In this document: positions 42,052 to 50,302 of the stretch, piece after piece
How positions within the stretch are numbered: the stretch's first letter is position 1
Layout of the letters: each line of letters opens with the position of its first letter
Assembly: GCA_028818155.1 (NCBI GenBank)
Contig: JAPPOH010000004.1
Span: 1-57,921, forward strand
DNA length: 57,921 nt
Reading direction: 5' to 3'
From: Candidatus Woesearchaeota archaeon
GTDB taxonomy: Archaea; Nanobdellota; Nanobdellia; Woesearchaeales; UBA525
Position numbers and translations under genes: made by a program
The notes under the pieces: model-generated
Seen by the model: only the letters and a program-made list of their open reading frames with translations
Databases searched by the model: none
Told to the model about the DNA's origin: nothing

Positions 42052-43151
42052 TCTCCGAAGACTGGATCAAGTGTTGCGAGGATAGCAACAACATCAGGGA
42101 TCGTCGCTCCCCTACATACGTGATCAAGAATGCACAGATTATTGAAGCTCGGGCCGCGAATTCTCAGTCTGTATGGGAAATTACTCCCGTCTGTGCGAAG
42201 ATAGATACATCCTTCTCCCCGAGGACATTCATTTCTGACGAACGCCTCACCGTTCTCTGGTGTTTTCAGGCTGAGCGCTGTTGGCGGCCGTAGTGTTGCC
42301 GCGTTTTTGAGGCGGAACGGTCCGTTCGGGAGTTTTTTGATCGCTTGCTTCGCAATACTGATACTCTGATAGATTTCATCTCGCTTCACTTCGTAGCGTG
42401 CCCAGCAGTCACCTGCTTCTCTCGTGATCATCTCCCATTCCACTTCCTCGTACTTCAAGTACGGGTCATCCTTCCTCACATCGTACGGGACGCCACTCGC
42501 ACGCGCAACTGCGCCTGTGAGCCCATAGGCGATCGCTTCTTCCTTTGTGATGACACCAATGCCTTGCAGGCGTTTCTTGAAGATATGATTCTTCTCTGTC
42601 ATCCGATAGTATTCTGGGAGGCGTTTCTCCACCTCTTCGAGCGCGTGCCACATCATGGTTACTTGGCTTGGCGTGATATCATCTCGTAATCCGCCAATAA
42701 TCATCCACCCGTATGTCATTCTGCCGCCCATGACCTCCTCGAAAATATCGAGGAATTTCTCACGTTCGCGCATCGCCCAGACGAAGACTGTTGGTTGTCC
42801 GATGTCCATGCACAGGGTGCCGATCCAGAACAGGTGGCTGACGATGCGTTGCAGTTCCAACATCAACATTCGTGCCCACTTCACGCGTTCAGGGACATCC
42901 ATGTCAAGCACTTGTTCAACGCAAGAGATGTAGCAGTGCTCCCATGCAGCTGCTGCAAGATAGTCGATTTTGTTCGCAACCGGTGTGAACTTGAAGTACA
43001 TTCTGTTCTCTGCAATTTTCTCAAGTCCTCTGTGGATATAGCCGACGTCCGGCTCGCACTTCTTAACGATTTCTCCATCGATGATTGTTTTCATTCTGAG
43101 AACGCCGTGTGTGCTGGGGTGTTGTGGTCCGATGTTAAGAGCGGTTTCCAT
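42039..43151 (-). CDS. nuoD: NADH-quinone oxidoreductase-like subunit D
   Basis: A 370-aa quinone-site subunit related to hydrogenase large subunits but without the NiFe cysteines. [14 protein letters not shown] at the start carries the quinone-contact His, and RVKWARMLMLELQRIVSHL and GGRMTYGWMIIGG follow. GGAGGTGT just before the ATG at 43151 fixes the start; the longer ORF to 43280 is not needed. It overlaps nuoC by 17 nt. Confidence 0.95.
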   Translation of the reverse strand: METALNIGPQHPSTHGVLRMKTIIDGEIVKKCEPDVGYIHRGLEKIAENRMYFKFTPVANKIDYLAAAAWEHCYISCVEQVLDMDVPERVKWARMLMLELQRIVSHLFWIGTLCMDIGQPTVFVWAMREREKFLDIFEEVMGGRMTYGWMIIGGLRDDITPSQVTMMWHALEEVEKRLPEYYRMTEKNHIFKKRLQGIGVITKEEAIAYGLTGAVARASGVPYDVRKDDPYLKYEEVEWEMITREAGDCWARYEVKRDEIYQSISIAKQAIKKLPNGPFRLKNAATLRPPTALSLKTPENGEAFVRNECPRGEGCIYLRTDGSNFPYRLRIRGPSFNNLCILDHVCRGATIPDVVAILATLDPVFGECDR

Positions 43152-43557
43152 ATAACACCTCCTTACGCAATGGGAATTCTTCGTAATCCTCAGGGAGGAG
43201 AATTCTTCTGAGGTCTTTGTTTCCTGTGAATTTGATGCCCATGAGATCGTATGTTTCCCGTTCGTGCCAGCCTGCGCCAATCCAGATTTTTTCGATGCTG
43301 TGTATCTTTGGATCGTTGTAGGGGAGTGTTACCTTGAGAACGACAACATCTTTTCTCCCGAATTTTGTGATGTGGTAGACGATCTCCCACTTGTCTTGCC
43401 AATCGACCGCTGTGATGAGTGTGAGATGTTCAAAGCCACCATTGTTGAGTGCCTTGCACGCTTTCACTATATTCTCTCGCTTGACAGTGAATTCGTTGTC
43501 GTTCACTTTTTTGCCGATGCCCTTCAAGAGCTGTGCTGGAATTACTTCTTTGGCCAT
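43135..43557 (-). CDS. nuoC: NADH-quinone oxidoreductase-like subunit C
   Basis: A 140-aa peripheral-arm subunit. [52 protein letters not shown] is the conserved NuoC block. Separate from nuoD, as in most archaea and many bacteria. Overlaps nuoB by 16 nt. Confidence 0.95.
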   Translation of the reverse strand: MAKEVIPAQLLKGIGKKVNDNEFTVKRENIVKACKALNNGGFEHLTLITAVDWQDKWEIVYHITKFGRKDVVVLKVTLPYNDPKIHSIEKIWIGAGWHERETYDLMGIKFTGNKDLRRILLPEDYEEFPLRKEVLYGNRS

Positions 43558-44696
43558 TTTGGTAGCACTGGTTTGATTCCCTGATCTGGACTAATGTGCT
43601 TCTTGACGTGTTCTGGGTACTCGATATCTGGGAGGATCTCCTTCGCAACTATGGGTTTTGGAGCTGTCTTCTGAACCGGTGCAGGTTTCGGAGAAGCTTT
43701 TGGAGCTGGTTTTTCTATGGGAGTTGGAGGTTTTGTAACTGACTTTGGTGCAGCTGGAGGAGTCTTTGCAACTGGCTTTGCAGTTGTTTGTGGAGCCTGT
43801 ACAGCTGGCTTCGGTGTGGGTTTTGCGACAGCTCCTGGTTTTTCTACAGGGGTGGGTTTCGGTGCAGGCTGTGGAGGAGCCTTTGCAACCGCTGCTGGCT
43901 TCGGAGGAGTTTTTGTGGCGGCTGGAGCTTCTTGTGGCGTTTCCATTGCGTGCTTCGATTGTTGTGGCGAAACTAATTCGTAATCCGCAGGCTGTCCTGT
44001 TGGTGTTGATGCCGCGAGCTCTTCTGGCGTTGGCTGTACGCGAGGAACATCACTTTGGTGGCCCATTTTCAGCGTTGGATGTGCCATGACTTGTGCTAAC
44101 AGTTCTTCTCTTGTTGCGGAAGGCATGCCGATGACTTCTGTTTTCCTGCTCTTGTGTTTCGCATCGATTTTTTCTTGTAACTTTAACACAGCGAGGAGTA
44201 GTTGTTCTGGTCGTGGTGGGCAGCCAGGCACATATACATCCACGGGAATGAGTTTATCCACGCCGTTGATGACTGAGTAGCTATCCCAGAATGGGCCGCC
44301 GCAGATTGCGCACTCGCCGAACGCGATCACATATTTTGGCTCAGGCATCTGGTCATATAATCTCGTGATTGTATCCTTGAGTTTGATTGTTGCTGGCCCT
44401 GCAACGATCATGAGGTCTGATTGCCGAGGTGTTGCCCTGAAAAGAACACCCATCCTGTGACAATCGTATCGTGAGGCGCCGAACGCCATCATTTCGATAG
44501 CGCAACATTTGATGCCGAACGTCAGTGGCCATAAGCTCCGTTTTTGTGCCCACGTTGTGAGGCCGCCGAGCATTTCTTGGATGAATGAACGTGCGTTGTG
44601 CATGATGAACCCCTTGCCAGCTTCGGGGTTTGTCATATCACGCATATCTTGCGCTTGTTCATGCACCATATGATCTTTGATAATTTTAAGTGACAA
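43542..44696 (-). CDS. nuoB: NuoB-like subunit with long Pro/Ala/Lys tail
   Basis: A 384-aa protein; usual NuoB is 160-220 aa. The N-terminal ~185 residues hold the N2-cluster cysteines C64-C65, C129 and C159 ([31 protein letters not shown]). The remaining ~190 are a low-complexity tail of Pro, Ala, Lys, Thr and Val, ending in a short conserved-looking [14 protein letters not shown] block. The tail may dock a missing input module, bind a partner, or reach the membrane surface. The gene overlaps nuoA and nuoC. Confidence 0.92.
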   Translation of the reverse strand: MSLKIIKDHMVHEQAQDMRDMTNPEAGKGFIMHNARSFIQEMLGGLTTWAQKRSLWPLTFGIKCCAIEMMAFGASRYDCHRMGVLFRATPRQSDLMIVAGPATIKLKDTITRLYDQMPEPKYVIAFGECAICGGPFWDSYSVINGVDKLIPVDVYVPGCPPRPEQLLLAVLKLQEKIDAKHKSRKTEVIGMPSATREELLAQVMAHPTLKMGHQSDVPRVQPTPEELAASTPTGQPADYELVSPQQSKHAMETPQEAPAATKTPPKPAAVAKAPPQPAPKPTPVEKPGAVAKPTPKPAVQAPQTTAKPVAKTPPAAPKSVTKPPTPIEKPAPKASPKPAPVQKTAPKPIVAKEILPDIEYPEHVKKHISPDQGIKPVLPKWPKK

Positions 44697-45039
44697 GGTA
44701 ACTCCTCCGCTTCGTGCCGTAGAGAATGATCAAGCAAAGTGTTGCGAGTCCGAGGACAAAATTGATGCCCCCAATGAATGTTATCCCTGCAACTGCGAAC
44801 AAGAATAAGTAAATTGTCGCGATGTCGAATACGAGAAAGAGCGTTGCGTAGTTGATAAAGTTAAAGCCTATTTCTCTGTGTGTTCCTTGTGCGATCATGC
44901 CGCACTCGTACGTTTCGTTCGATGACGTTGTTTTGAGTGGTCGTAAGAGCCAGGAAAGGAGCATGTTCCCGAGCACGAATCCTATTGGCATTACTGTAAA
45001 TGCAAGGAGAAGATATGTCAATGGATACTCTGGTATCAA
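44686..45039 (-). CDS. nuoA: NADH-quinone oxidoreductase-like subunit A
   Basis: A 117-aa three-helix subunit. [44 protein letters not shown] has the loop Cys and helix acidic residues that define NuoA. It overlaps the multicopper oxidase stop by 4 nt, tying the nuo genes to that gene. Confidence 0.94.
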   Translation of the reverse strand: MIPEYPLTYLLLAFTVMPIGFVLGNMLLSWLLRPLKTTSSNETYECGMIAQGTHREIGFNFINYATLFLVFDIATIYLFLFAVAGITFIGGINFVLGLATLCLIILYGTKRRSYLVT

Positions 45040-46328
45040 TGGCCACCCTCACCCATCTCCATGCCATGGCCGCCAAGATCCGTTGCAGGTGTGAGCCTGC
45101 CATGATCGTCGTCCATGTGCTCGATATTCTCTGTGTAGACGTGCGCGCGCTCAAGGAATTGTGTGAAGAACTCTGTTTCGTGTCCTTCATACGCGATTGC
45201 CGCGAGCATCCCCGCAGGGTCGTAGCCTCCTGCAGTGACGCCAAGGCCGCCGTGGTCGTGCATAATCCATAAGCCTGGGTTGTTCGCCTCGAACCATGCA
45301 TCATACCGTTCACCGGAGCCAATGAGTAGCGTGTCTGTGTGAAATGGCTCGGGAAGTTCAAAGCCGTCACGATGTGTGACTTTGTATTCATGTCCGTGAA
45401 TGTGGATGGAGTGTGGCATCGAGCCCATGTTCACGAAGCGGATGCGCACCCATTCTCCTTCTTTCACGACAAGTGGTTTCGTGTACGGGAAGGACTTTCC
45501 GTTGATGAGGAACTCATCAATCTTTGGCTTGAATGGCATCATGAACTTCCTGCCAGGGGTGATTAACCATGGGAGCGGTCCGTCTGGACCCATTGGCATC
45601 ATCTCGCCTGGGTAGCCAACGTGCGCGTGTTTCTTATCGAACTCAGTGAGGATGAGCGTGTACTCTCTGTCTGCCGTCACTGTCTCATTCTTTGGATCGA
45701 TAATGATTGCGCCGAACATACCCATATTGATGTGGTGAGGCGCGTCAACATGGCAGTGGTATGCTTTCGTGCCTGAGGGCTCTGCAATGAACTCGTAGAT
45801 GAATGTCTCGCCAGGAAGCACTGGCTCTTGCGTCACGTCAGGGACGCCATCGTGCTCGTTCTTGATGTTATTAATGCCGTGCCAGTGGATCGTGTGTGGC
45901 TCTGTTGCGTTGTTGTAGAATTCGACACGAACGTGATCTCCTTCTTGGAGTCTGAGTGTTGGCGCGGGGATTTGGTTGTTAAAGCTGAACATTGGCCGCT
46001 TCACTCCTGCACGGAGCTCATGGAGCACGTTATCTGCGACGATCCTGTAGAATTTTATCTCCTTACCATTTTCTATGAGGATTTCCGGCTCGAGCGGTGT
46101 GTCCGGATCACTCTCATCTGTTGGCCATAAGTGGAATTTCTCCCAGTAGTCTTTCTGACTTGGTGGCGCAGGATCTGCGTAAATGACTGGCTTCATATCC
46201 ATGTGCATCATTGCCATGCTCTCTCGAGAGTTGTAATTATCGAATACTAAGCCGTCGATGAACATCACAAGCATTGACCCGATGATGAAGAGGAGGATGA
46301 GTTTGAGTCTGCCGGGGATGTCAGCCAT
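45036..46328 (-). CDS. Membrane-anchored two-domain multicopper oxidase
   Basis: A 430-aa protein with an N-terminal membrane helix (~9-30), placing two cupredoxin domains outside. Domain 1 has HTIHWHG (H145, H148, H150) and YHCHVDAPHHINMGM, where C192, H199 and M204 with H145 look like a type-1 copper site. Domain 2 has HSIHIHGHE and WIMHDHGG but no Cys. All four HxH motifs of a trinuclear copper cluster (HWH, HCH, HIH, HDH) are present, as in two-domain oxidases, rather than only the nitrite reductase type-2 set. Oxygen reduction is therefore favoured over nitrite. The His-rich C-terminus (HGRLT...[11 protein letters not shown]) may bind metal. Confidence 0.87.
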   Translation of the reverse strand: MADIPGRLKLILLFIIGSMLVMFIDGLVFDNYNSRESMAMMHMDMKPVIYADPAPPSQKDYWEKFHLWPTDESDPDTPLEPEILIENGKEIKFYRIVADNVLHELRAGVKRPMFSFNNQIPAPTLRLQEGDHVRVEFYNNATEPHTIHWHGINNIKNEHDGVPDVTQEPVLPGETFIYEFIAEPSGTKAYHCHVDAPHHINMGMFGAIIIDPKNETVTADREYTLILTEFDKKHAHVGYPGEMMPMGPDGPLPWLITPGRKFMMPFKPKIDEFLINGKSFPYTKPLVVKEGEWVRIRFVNMGSMPHSIHIHGHEYKVTHRDGFELPEPFHTDTLLIGSGERYDAWFEANNPGLWIMHDHGGLGVTAGGYDPAGMLAAIAYEGHETEFFTQFLERAHVYTENIEHMDDDHGRLTPATDLGGHGMEMGEGGH

Positions 46329-46758
46329 TTTTCACCCCTTTTTTCGGTGTGACTAACGGTTCCACAGCATCTTTCGGCACGTCGTTTCGTGCGATTGTTT
46401 GCGGCGTATGTGAATGGCCTGGCTTGCCGAGGTCATGTTTCGGGAGATCTCTCCCTGCTGTGACATCACCGACAACTAAGTTTTTCTGTTCTGTGACACT
46501 TGCCATGAATGCAAAGCAGACGAAGAGTATGCTCGCAAACACCATGAATGCTGTTCCAAGAAGGAATGCAGATGATGATGGGGGTGGCAGTGGGTCTGGT
46601 TGCACTGCTCGTTCGCACATCGGGTACTCGTATGGCTTCGTGCAATCTTCGGGGATTGGTTCGTGCGTGTACTGATCGATGGTCATGAAATAGGTGAAGC
46701 CAACCGCTGCGACGGAGATGATTGTGAGAAACCAGACGAAGATCGTTTGCTTATTCAT
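46321..46758 (-). CDS. Small membrane protein of the respiratory cluster
   Basis: A 145-aa protein with helices at ~5-26 (FVWFLTIISVAAVGFTYFM) and ~65-88 (AFLLGTAFMVFASILFVCFAFMA). The outside loop has two Cys (EDCTKPYEYPMCERA), possibly a disulfide. No family recognised. The gene overlaps both neighbours by 8 nt, so it probably serves the same complex. Confidence 0.75.
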   Translation of the reverse strand: MNKQTIFVWFLTIISVAAVGFTYFMTIDQYTHEPIPEDCTKPYEYPMCERAVQPDPLPPPSSSAFLLGTAFMVFASILFVCFAFMASVTEQKNLVVGDVTAGRDLPKHDLGKPGHSHTPQTIARNDVPKDAVEPLVTPKKGVKNG

Positions 46759-48436
46759 TTTCCAACTCCCAGCTTAACGGTTTGATGATCTTCCCCCAGT
46801 ATGCAATTGCGAAAAGTATCACAACGATGATTGGCACTGCCACAGGCACCCACGGTGAGATGCCCACTACCGTGAAGCGCTCACTAAGGTGTGGGAATAA
46901 GAGGTCGAGCCAGAACCATGCCATGAATGCGATGAGTAAAAAGTGCGGCACTGCACCTGCGAGTGCATCTTCCCACTCCACTTGCTTCTCTGGATTTTCA
47001 TGCACCCAGACAAGTTCTGCTAACCTGTACGTGAGGAACATGCTCCAGGCAACGGAGATGACGATGAGGAAGATTTCTGTGGCGGGAATGATCGCCATGA
47101 ACCACTGAGGGCCTTGGCCGAGCCAGACTTGGACGAAGCTCCCATCCACAAAGTAGACGACGAGGATGTCTCTGAAGAACATGAGGTAGCAGAATGGCAA
47201 GTACGCGTAGCCGAAGTAGACGAGCGCACGTTTCACATTAATGCGCAGGATGGCAGCGCTGATTGCGGTGACGAAAAAATAGAGTGCGAAGAGGACGATC
47301 ACTGCGACAACGGCAAAGGAACCAGCATAGAACCAGTGGAACTTTGTGTTCGGAAATTCAAAGAATGTGTTAATCCACGTGCCCCACGTGCCGAGAAGGC
47401 CGCCTTCGAGTGCGACGAACATTGCGAGGACTGCGATGATACCAAGCGTGAAGAACGTCTCGTACCCGTTGAGCTGTGTTCCTTTGAGGATTTCATAGCC
47501 CGGCGGCAAGTACTTGTAGTGGATCGCGTCGTACGGGCAATTCTTGATGCAGTTTCCGCAGAGGATACAGTGTCTGTTGCTTTCTGCATGTCCTAATTGT
47601 GGGACGTTGATGAACATCGGGCAGCCGTCTGAGTTAATTAATGGTTTTCTGAGATGTGTCACGTTCTTTGGTTCTGTTCTCGTACTCGAGACGCACCACT
47701 GGCCCTTACAGTCTTTGCACTTGTTTCTATCTGTCTTAAGACCGAGGAATGCCAGTCTGCCGAACAAATGCGGAAGGGCTCCAACGAAGCAGAAGCTCCG
47801 ACAGAATGTTCTTCTTGGGAGCATGACGCCGACGATGAACGCGAAGACCATGAAGAAAATGACGAACTCCACGGACATGATGACACTGTTTGTGATATTG
47901 ACTGCGTCGTGTAGATATCCTATCACAAGGAATGTGATGAATGCCATGAACACGAACTTTGTCACGCTAATGGGTTTGGCTTCCTTCCCCCTTCGAAGTT
48001 TCTTTCCGACCCAGTTGCCAACATCTGTTAAGAGGCCGAAGGGGCAAAAGCCGCCGCACCAGATCCTTCGGAAGATGATCATTGTGAGGATGAATGCAGG
48101 CCACCAGATCACCCATGTTGCGTTCACGAAGAGATCGCGATCGTTATGCCATCCGAGCCACTTGAAAATATCTCCGAGGATTGGCATGTCCGACATTTGT
48201 GGCACGGGAACGCCAGAGGCATAGAGAATCATCGGAAGAGTTCCTATTAGCAGGGCGACCATGACAAACCACGGGAACGGGTGGAAGCCGAAGAAGTTCA
48301 CACGGTAGATCCACTGGAATGGGTAGAGTTTGAATGGTTGTTTGACCGGTCCTTTGACGCCAGCAGGCAAGGGCGTGCCATCATGTCCTGTATCTGTTAA
48401 GTTCAGTTCTTTCTTGATATCTGGGGATGCACTCAT
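46751..48436 (-). CDS. NapH/NosR-like polyferredoxin membrane protein
   Basis: A 561-aa protein with about ten membrane helices. It carries two short CxxxCP/CxxxC pairs inside the membrane part (CGGFCPFGLLTD, CRSFCFVGALPHLFGRLAFLGLKTD) and Cys motifs CKDCKGQWC and CILCGNCIKNCPYDAI, for one or two 4Fe-4S clusters. This is the NapH/MauN/NosR-type family, which moves electrons from quinol across the membrane. It overlaps the secreted-protein gene upstream by 4 nt. Here it could hand electrons to the multicopper oxidase. Confidence 0.88.
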   Translation of the reverse strand: MSASPDIKKELNLTDTGHDGTPLPAGVKGPVKQPFKLYPFQWIYRVNFFGFHPFPWFVMVALLIGTLPMILYASGVPVPQMSDMPILGDIFKWLGWHNDRDLFVNATWVIWWPAFILTMIIFRRIWCGGFCPFGLLTDVGNWVGKKLRRGKEAKPISVTKFVFMAFITFLVIGYLHDAVNITNSVIMSVEFVIFFMVFAFIVGVMLPRRTFCRSFCFVGALPHLFGRLAFLGLKTDRNKCKDCKGQWCVSSTRTEPKNVTHLRKPLINSDGCPMFINVPQLGHAESNRHCILCGNCIKNCPYDAIHYKYLPPGYEILKGTQLNGYETFFTLGIIAVLAMFVALEGGLLGTWGTWINTFFEFPNTKFHWFYAGSFAVVAVIVLFALYFFVTAISAAILRINVKRALVYFGYAYLPFCYLMFFRDILVVYFVDGSFVQVWLGQGPQWFMAIIPATEIFLIVISVAWSMFLTYRLAELVWVHENPEKQVEWEDALAGAVPHFLLIAFMAWFWLDLLFPHLSERFTVVGISPWVPVAVPIIVVILFAIAYWGKIIKPLSWELENE

Positions 48437-48972
48437 GTGAGCACCCCTGCCTTGACGCCTATGAGCACGCCCAGAATGAGGACGATGTTGAAGATGATGA
48501 ACATGGGTCCGAGCGTTCTCGTTTCAATATCTAGTGTGTGCATGCTCTGGCCGATGTACTGTCTGTTCTCGTACCAGTCAACCGTGACCATGTAACTGCC
48601 TTGCTGTTCGATCACGATATCCGTTTCGAACTCGTCATGGTTCTCTGTTGGTGCGCCGTACGCTTCTTTCATGAGGAGCCAGTCCGGGTTCTTGTATGCC
48701 TTTCCCCCAAACCACTCATAGTATGTCCTGTCTTGGTAGACAGCGAAGACACTTGTCACATTTCCTTCGATGGTTTCGTTTGGGTGTTTCACCCATGCCT
48801 TGATAATGATGTTTTCATCAACGACAGGCTGTCGCGGAATCATCGTGTACGCTTCTTCCCAGATGTGGCCAACGTACGTGTACTCAATGATGGGAAACTT
48901 GTGTGCGAGAACGGGCAGCGCCAGGCATAGTGCAAACACTGCAACCACAAGGTATACCCACCTCCTACCCAT
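48433..48972 (-). CDS. Secreted, C-anchored beta-sandwich protein with N-terminal His
   Basis: A 179-aa protein. The signal peptide ends VLALPVLA, so cleavage would leave His as residue 1 (HKFPIIEYTYVGH). The middle (NIIIKAWVKHPNETIEGNVTSVFAVYQD...GSYMVTVDWYENRQYIGQSMHTLDIE) looks like an Ig-like or FixH/YtkA/CopC-type domain. A C-terminal helix (FIIFNIVLILGVLIGVKAG) anchors it. An exposed N-terminal His plus nearby His residues suggest copper binding. It is the first gene of the operon. Confidence 0.7.
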   Translation of the reverse strand: MGRRWVYLVVAVFALCLALPVLAHKFPIIEYTYVGHIWEEAYTMIPRQPVVDENIIIKAWVKHPNETIEGNVTSVFAVYQDRTYYEWFGGKAYKNPDWLLMKEAYGAPTENHDEFETDIVIEQQGSYMVTVDWYENRQYIGQSMHTLDIETRTLGPMFIIFNIVLILGVLIGVKAGVLT

Positions 48973-48992
48973 AGACGAGACTATCGAGGAGG

Positions 48993-49003
48993 AATTTATA
49001 AAT
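48993..49003 (-). promoter_or_regulatory. TATA box of the respiratory operon
   Basis: ATTTATAAATG is centred ~26 bp before the ATG at 48972. All 15 genes to 35416 overlap or nearly touch, with no gap for another promoter, so this probably drives the whole ~13.6-kb transcript. Confidence 0.65.
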
Positions 49004-49044
49004 GTATCGACGAGGGAATGTCACCATTGTCACCAATGATGTGG

Positions 49045-49248
49045 TTATTGCTCACGTAATACGCGAAGCGCCTTGACACTGCTCTGCATCCCTGCGTCAA
49101 GGCTTGCTTCTTCTGTTACTGGGATCACAGAAGAAAGTCCATTTAGACTCACATAATCTTGTATAAGTGCCAGCTTGATATCTTGCTTCTCTGTAGTTGC
49201 AGATGCCAAAGAGCTGCGAGTCAAATTACACGATTTTTCATAGTTCAT
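49045..49248 (-). CDS. Possible small protein
   Basis: A 67-aa frame starting MNYEKSCNLTRSSLAS and ending EASLDAGMQSSVKALRVLREQ. It has a plausible helical composition but no recognised domain, no clear TATA spacing, and lies in the gap between the respiratory operon and the next plus-strand gene. A longer upstream extension would overlap that gene's 5' end. Confidence 0.3.
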   Translation of the reverse strand: MNYEKSCNLTRSSLASATTEKQDIKLALIQDYVSLNGLSSVIPVTEEASLDAGMQSSVKALRVLREQ

Positions 49249-49310
49249 TCTTAAATGATAATGTGTACGTACATACGTACACTTATACAGTGACGACACA
49301 TTCCTCGTGT

Positions 49311-50225
49311 ATGAATCGGAGAGCATTGCTGCAACTACCATTTCTTGGACCGTTACTTGCGTCCCGTGACGTTCCACAACAGCCAGATTCCCCTGGCTCA
49401 GATCTTATTGCAAGTGTGCAAGCTCACTACCTCAGGAGACGTGCAGCAGGAGCAGACTGGGGCGTTCACCTTGAGAGGTACTCATACGTGTTACCTGATG
49501 AGCAAGCACTAGTGCCGGCTGCAGATCTTGGGAAAGAACTCGCATTTCCGTACGCGGAGTCAGGTCTTGATCTAGTCAACATATATGCGGATGCGCATTG
49601 CTATGCTCCCCGTGATCGTTCACTAGCAGACTCACATACAGCTGCCAAAAGATGGTTTGCTGGCCAACTTCAAGAACATGATGCATGGGGGCGTGAGCTT
49701 GCACAAGCACTTGTTCCAGAAAAAGCAGGGCAGGACATGCAACTCGCCGATTTTCGATTTTCTATTAATCGTGCAACGCTTTCAGAGACGAATGTGAAAG
49801 GGGAACACGCGTTTGGAGATTTACGTATGCACGGCGATGTTCTTCTCTTTTCAGATGGGTCTCTTTATCCAATCTTTGGCAGTGCGAATGAGCGTCACAG
49901 ATGGGGGGCCCAAGGAACTGGTGGCGCATATCTTAAAACACGCGCAGGAACAACAGAAGACGGTTTGCCATCTGAAGAGTATCACAGAGTGCATGGGTTC
50001 CGACGAGAAGGTCCCGTACACCCAAGCTATGGTGCACTCTTTGCGCTTATTGCGCAAGATCTGAACCCATTGCTTCGAGCCATAACATCTGAAGAATATC
50101 GACAGGATCAGAGAAGCATAAAAAGTAACACCTTTGAAAGAACATACTTGGAACGAGACGTGCGTAACAGCATCCCTCATTTCAAGATAGGGCCGTTGCG
50201 CGTCCCGAATGAGCAGCGCCTCTAG
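49311..50225 (+). CDS. Hypothetical protein, paralogue 1 of a tandem pair
   Basis: A 304-aa protein from the ATG at 49311 (CTTATACAG is 26 bp upstream). It is related to the next gene through RRRAAGADWG, GKELAFPY, NIYADAHCYAPR, LVPEKAGQDMQLADFRFSINRA and VLLFSDGSLYPI. The N-terminus (MNRRALLQLPFLGPLLAS) is only weakly signal-like. A phage- or plasmid-like origin is possible. No known family. Confidence 0.65.
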   Translation: MNRRALLQLPFLGPLLASRDVPQQPDSPGSDLIASVQAHYLRRRAAGADWGVHLERYSYVLPDEQALVPAADLGKELAFPYAESGLDLVNIYADAHCYAPRDRSLADSHTAAKRWFAGQLQEHDAWGRELAQALVPEKAGQDMQLADFRFSINRATLSETNVKGEHAFGDLRMHGDVLLFSDGSLYPIFGSANERHRWGAQGTGGAYLKTRAGTTEDGLPSEEYHRVHGFRREGPVHPSYGALFALIAQDLNPLLRAITSEEYRQDQRSIKSNTFERTYLERDVRNSIPHFKIGPLRVPNEQRL

Positions 50226-50302
50226 AACAATCCTTCGAGTATCTTGTAGAATATGGTGACATACATATATACCTTTATACAGTAGTGACTTTTTCCCAAT
50301 GC

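Noticed and set aside
45036..46328. Copper nitrite reductase (NirK)
   Set aside because: The domain-1 copper site is similar, but all four HxH motifs of a trinuclear cluster are present, so an oxidase fits better.
24705..48320. Other CCAGTGG or CCACTGG occurrences (near 24705, 45881, 47335, 47696 and 48310)
   Set aside because: They lie in coding sequence, lack the flanking WCAYG bases and have no TATA box at the fixed spacing.
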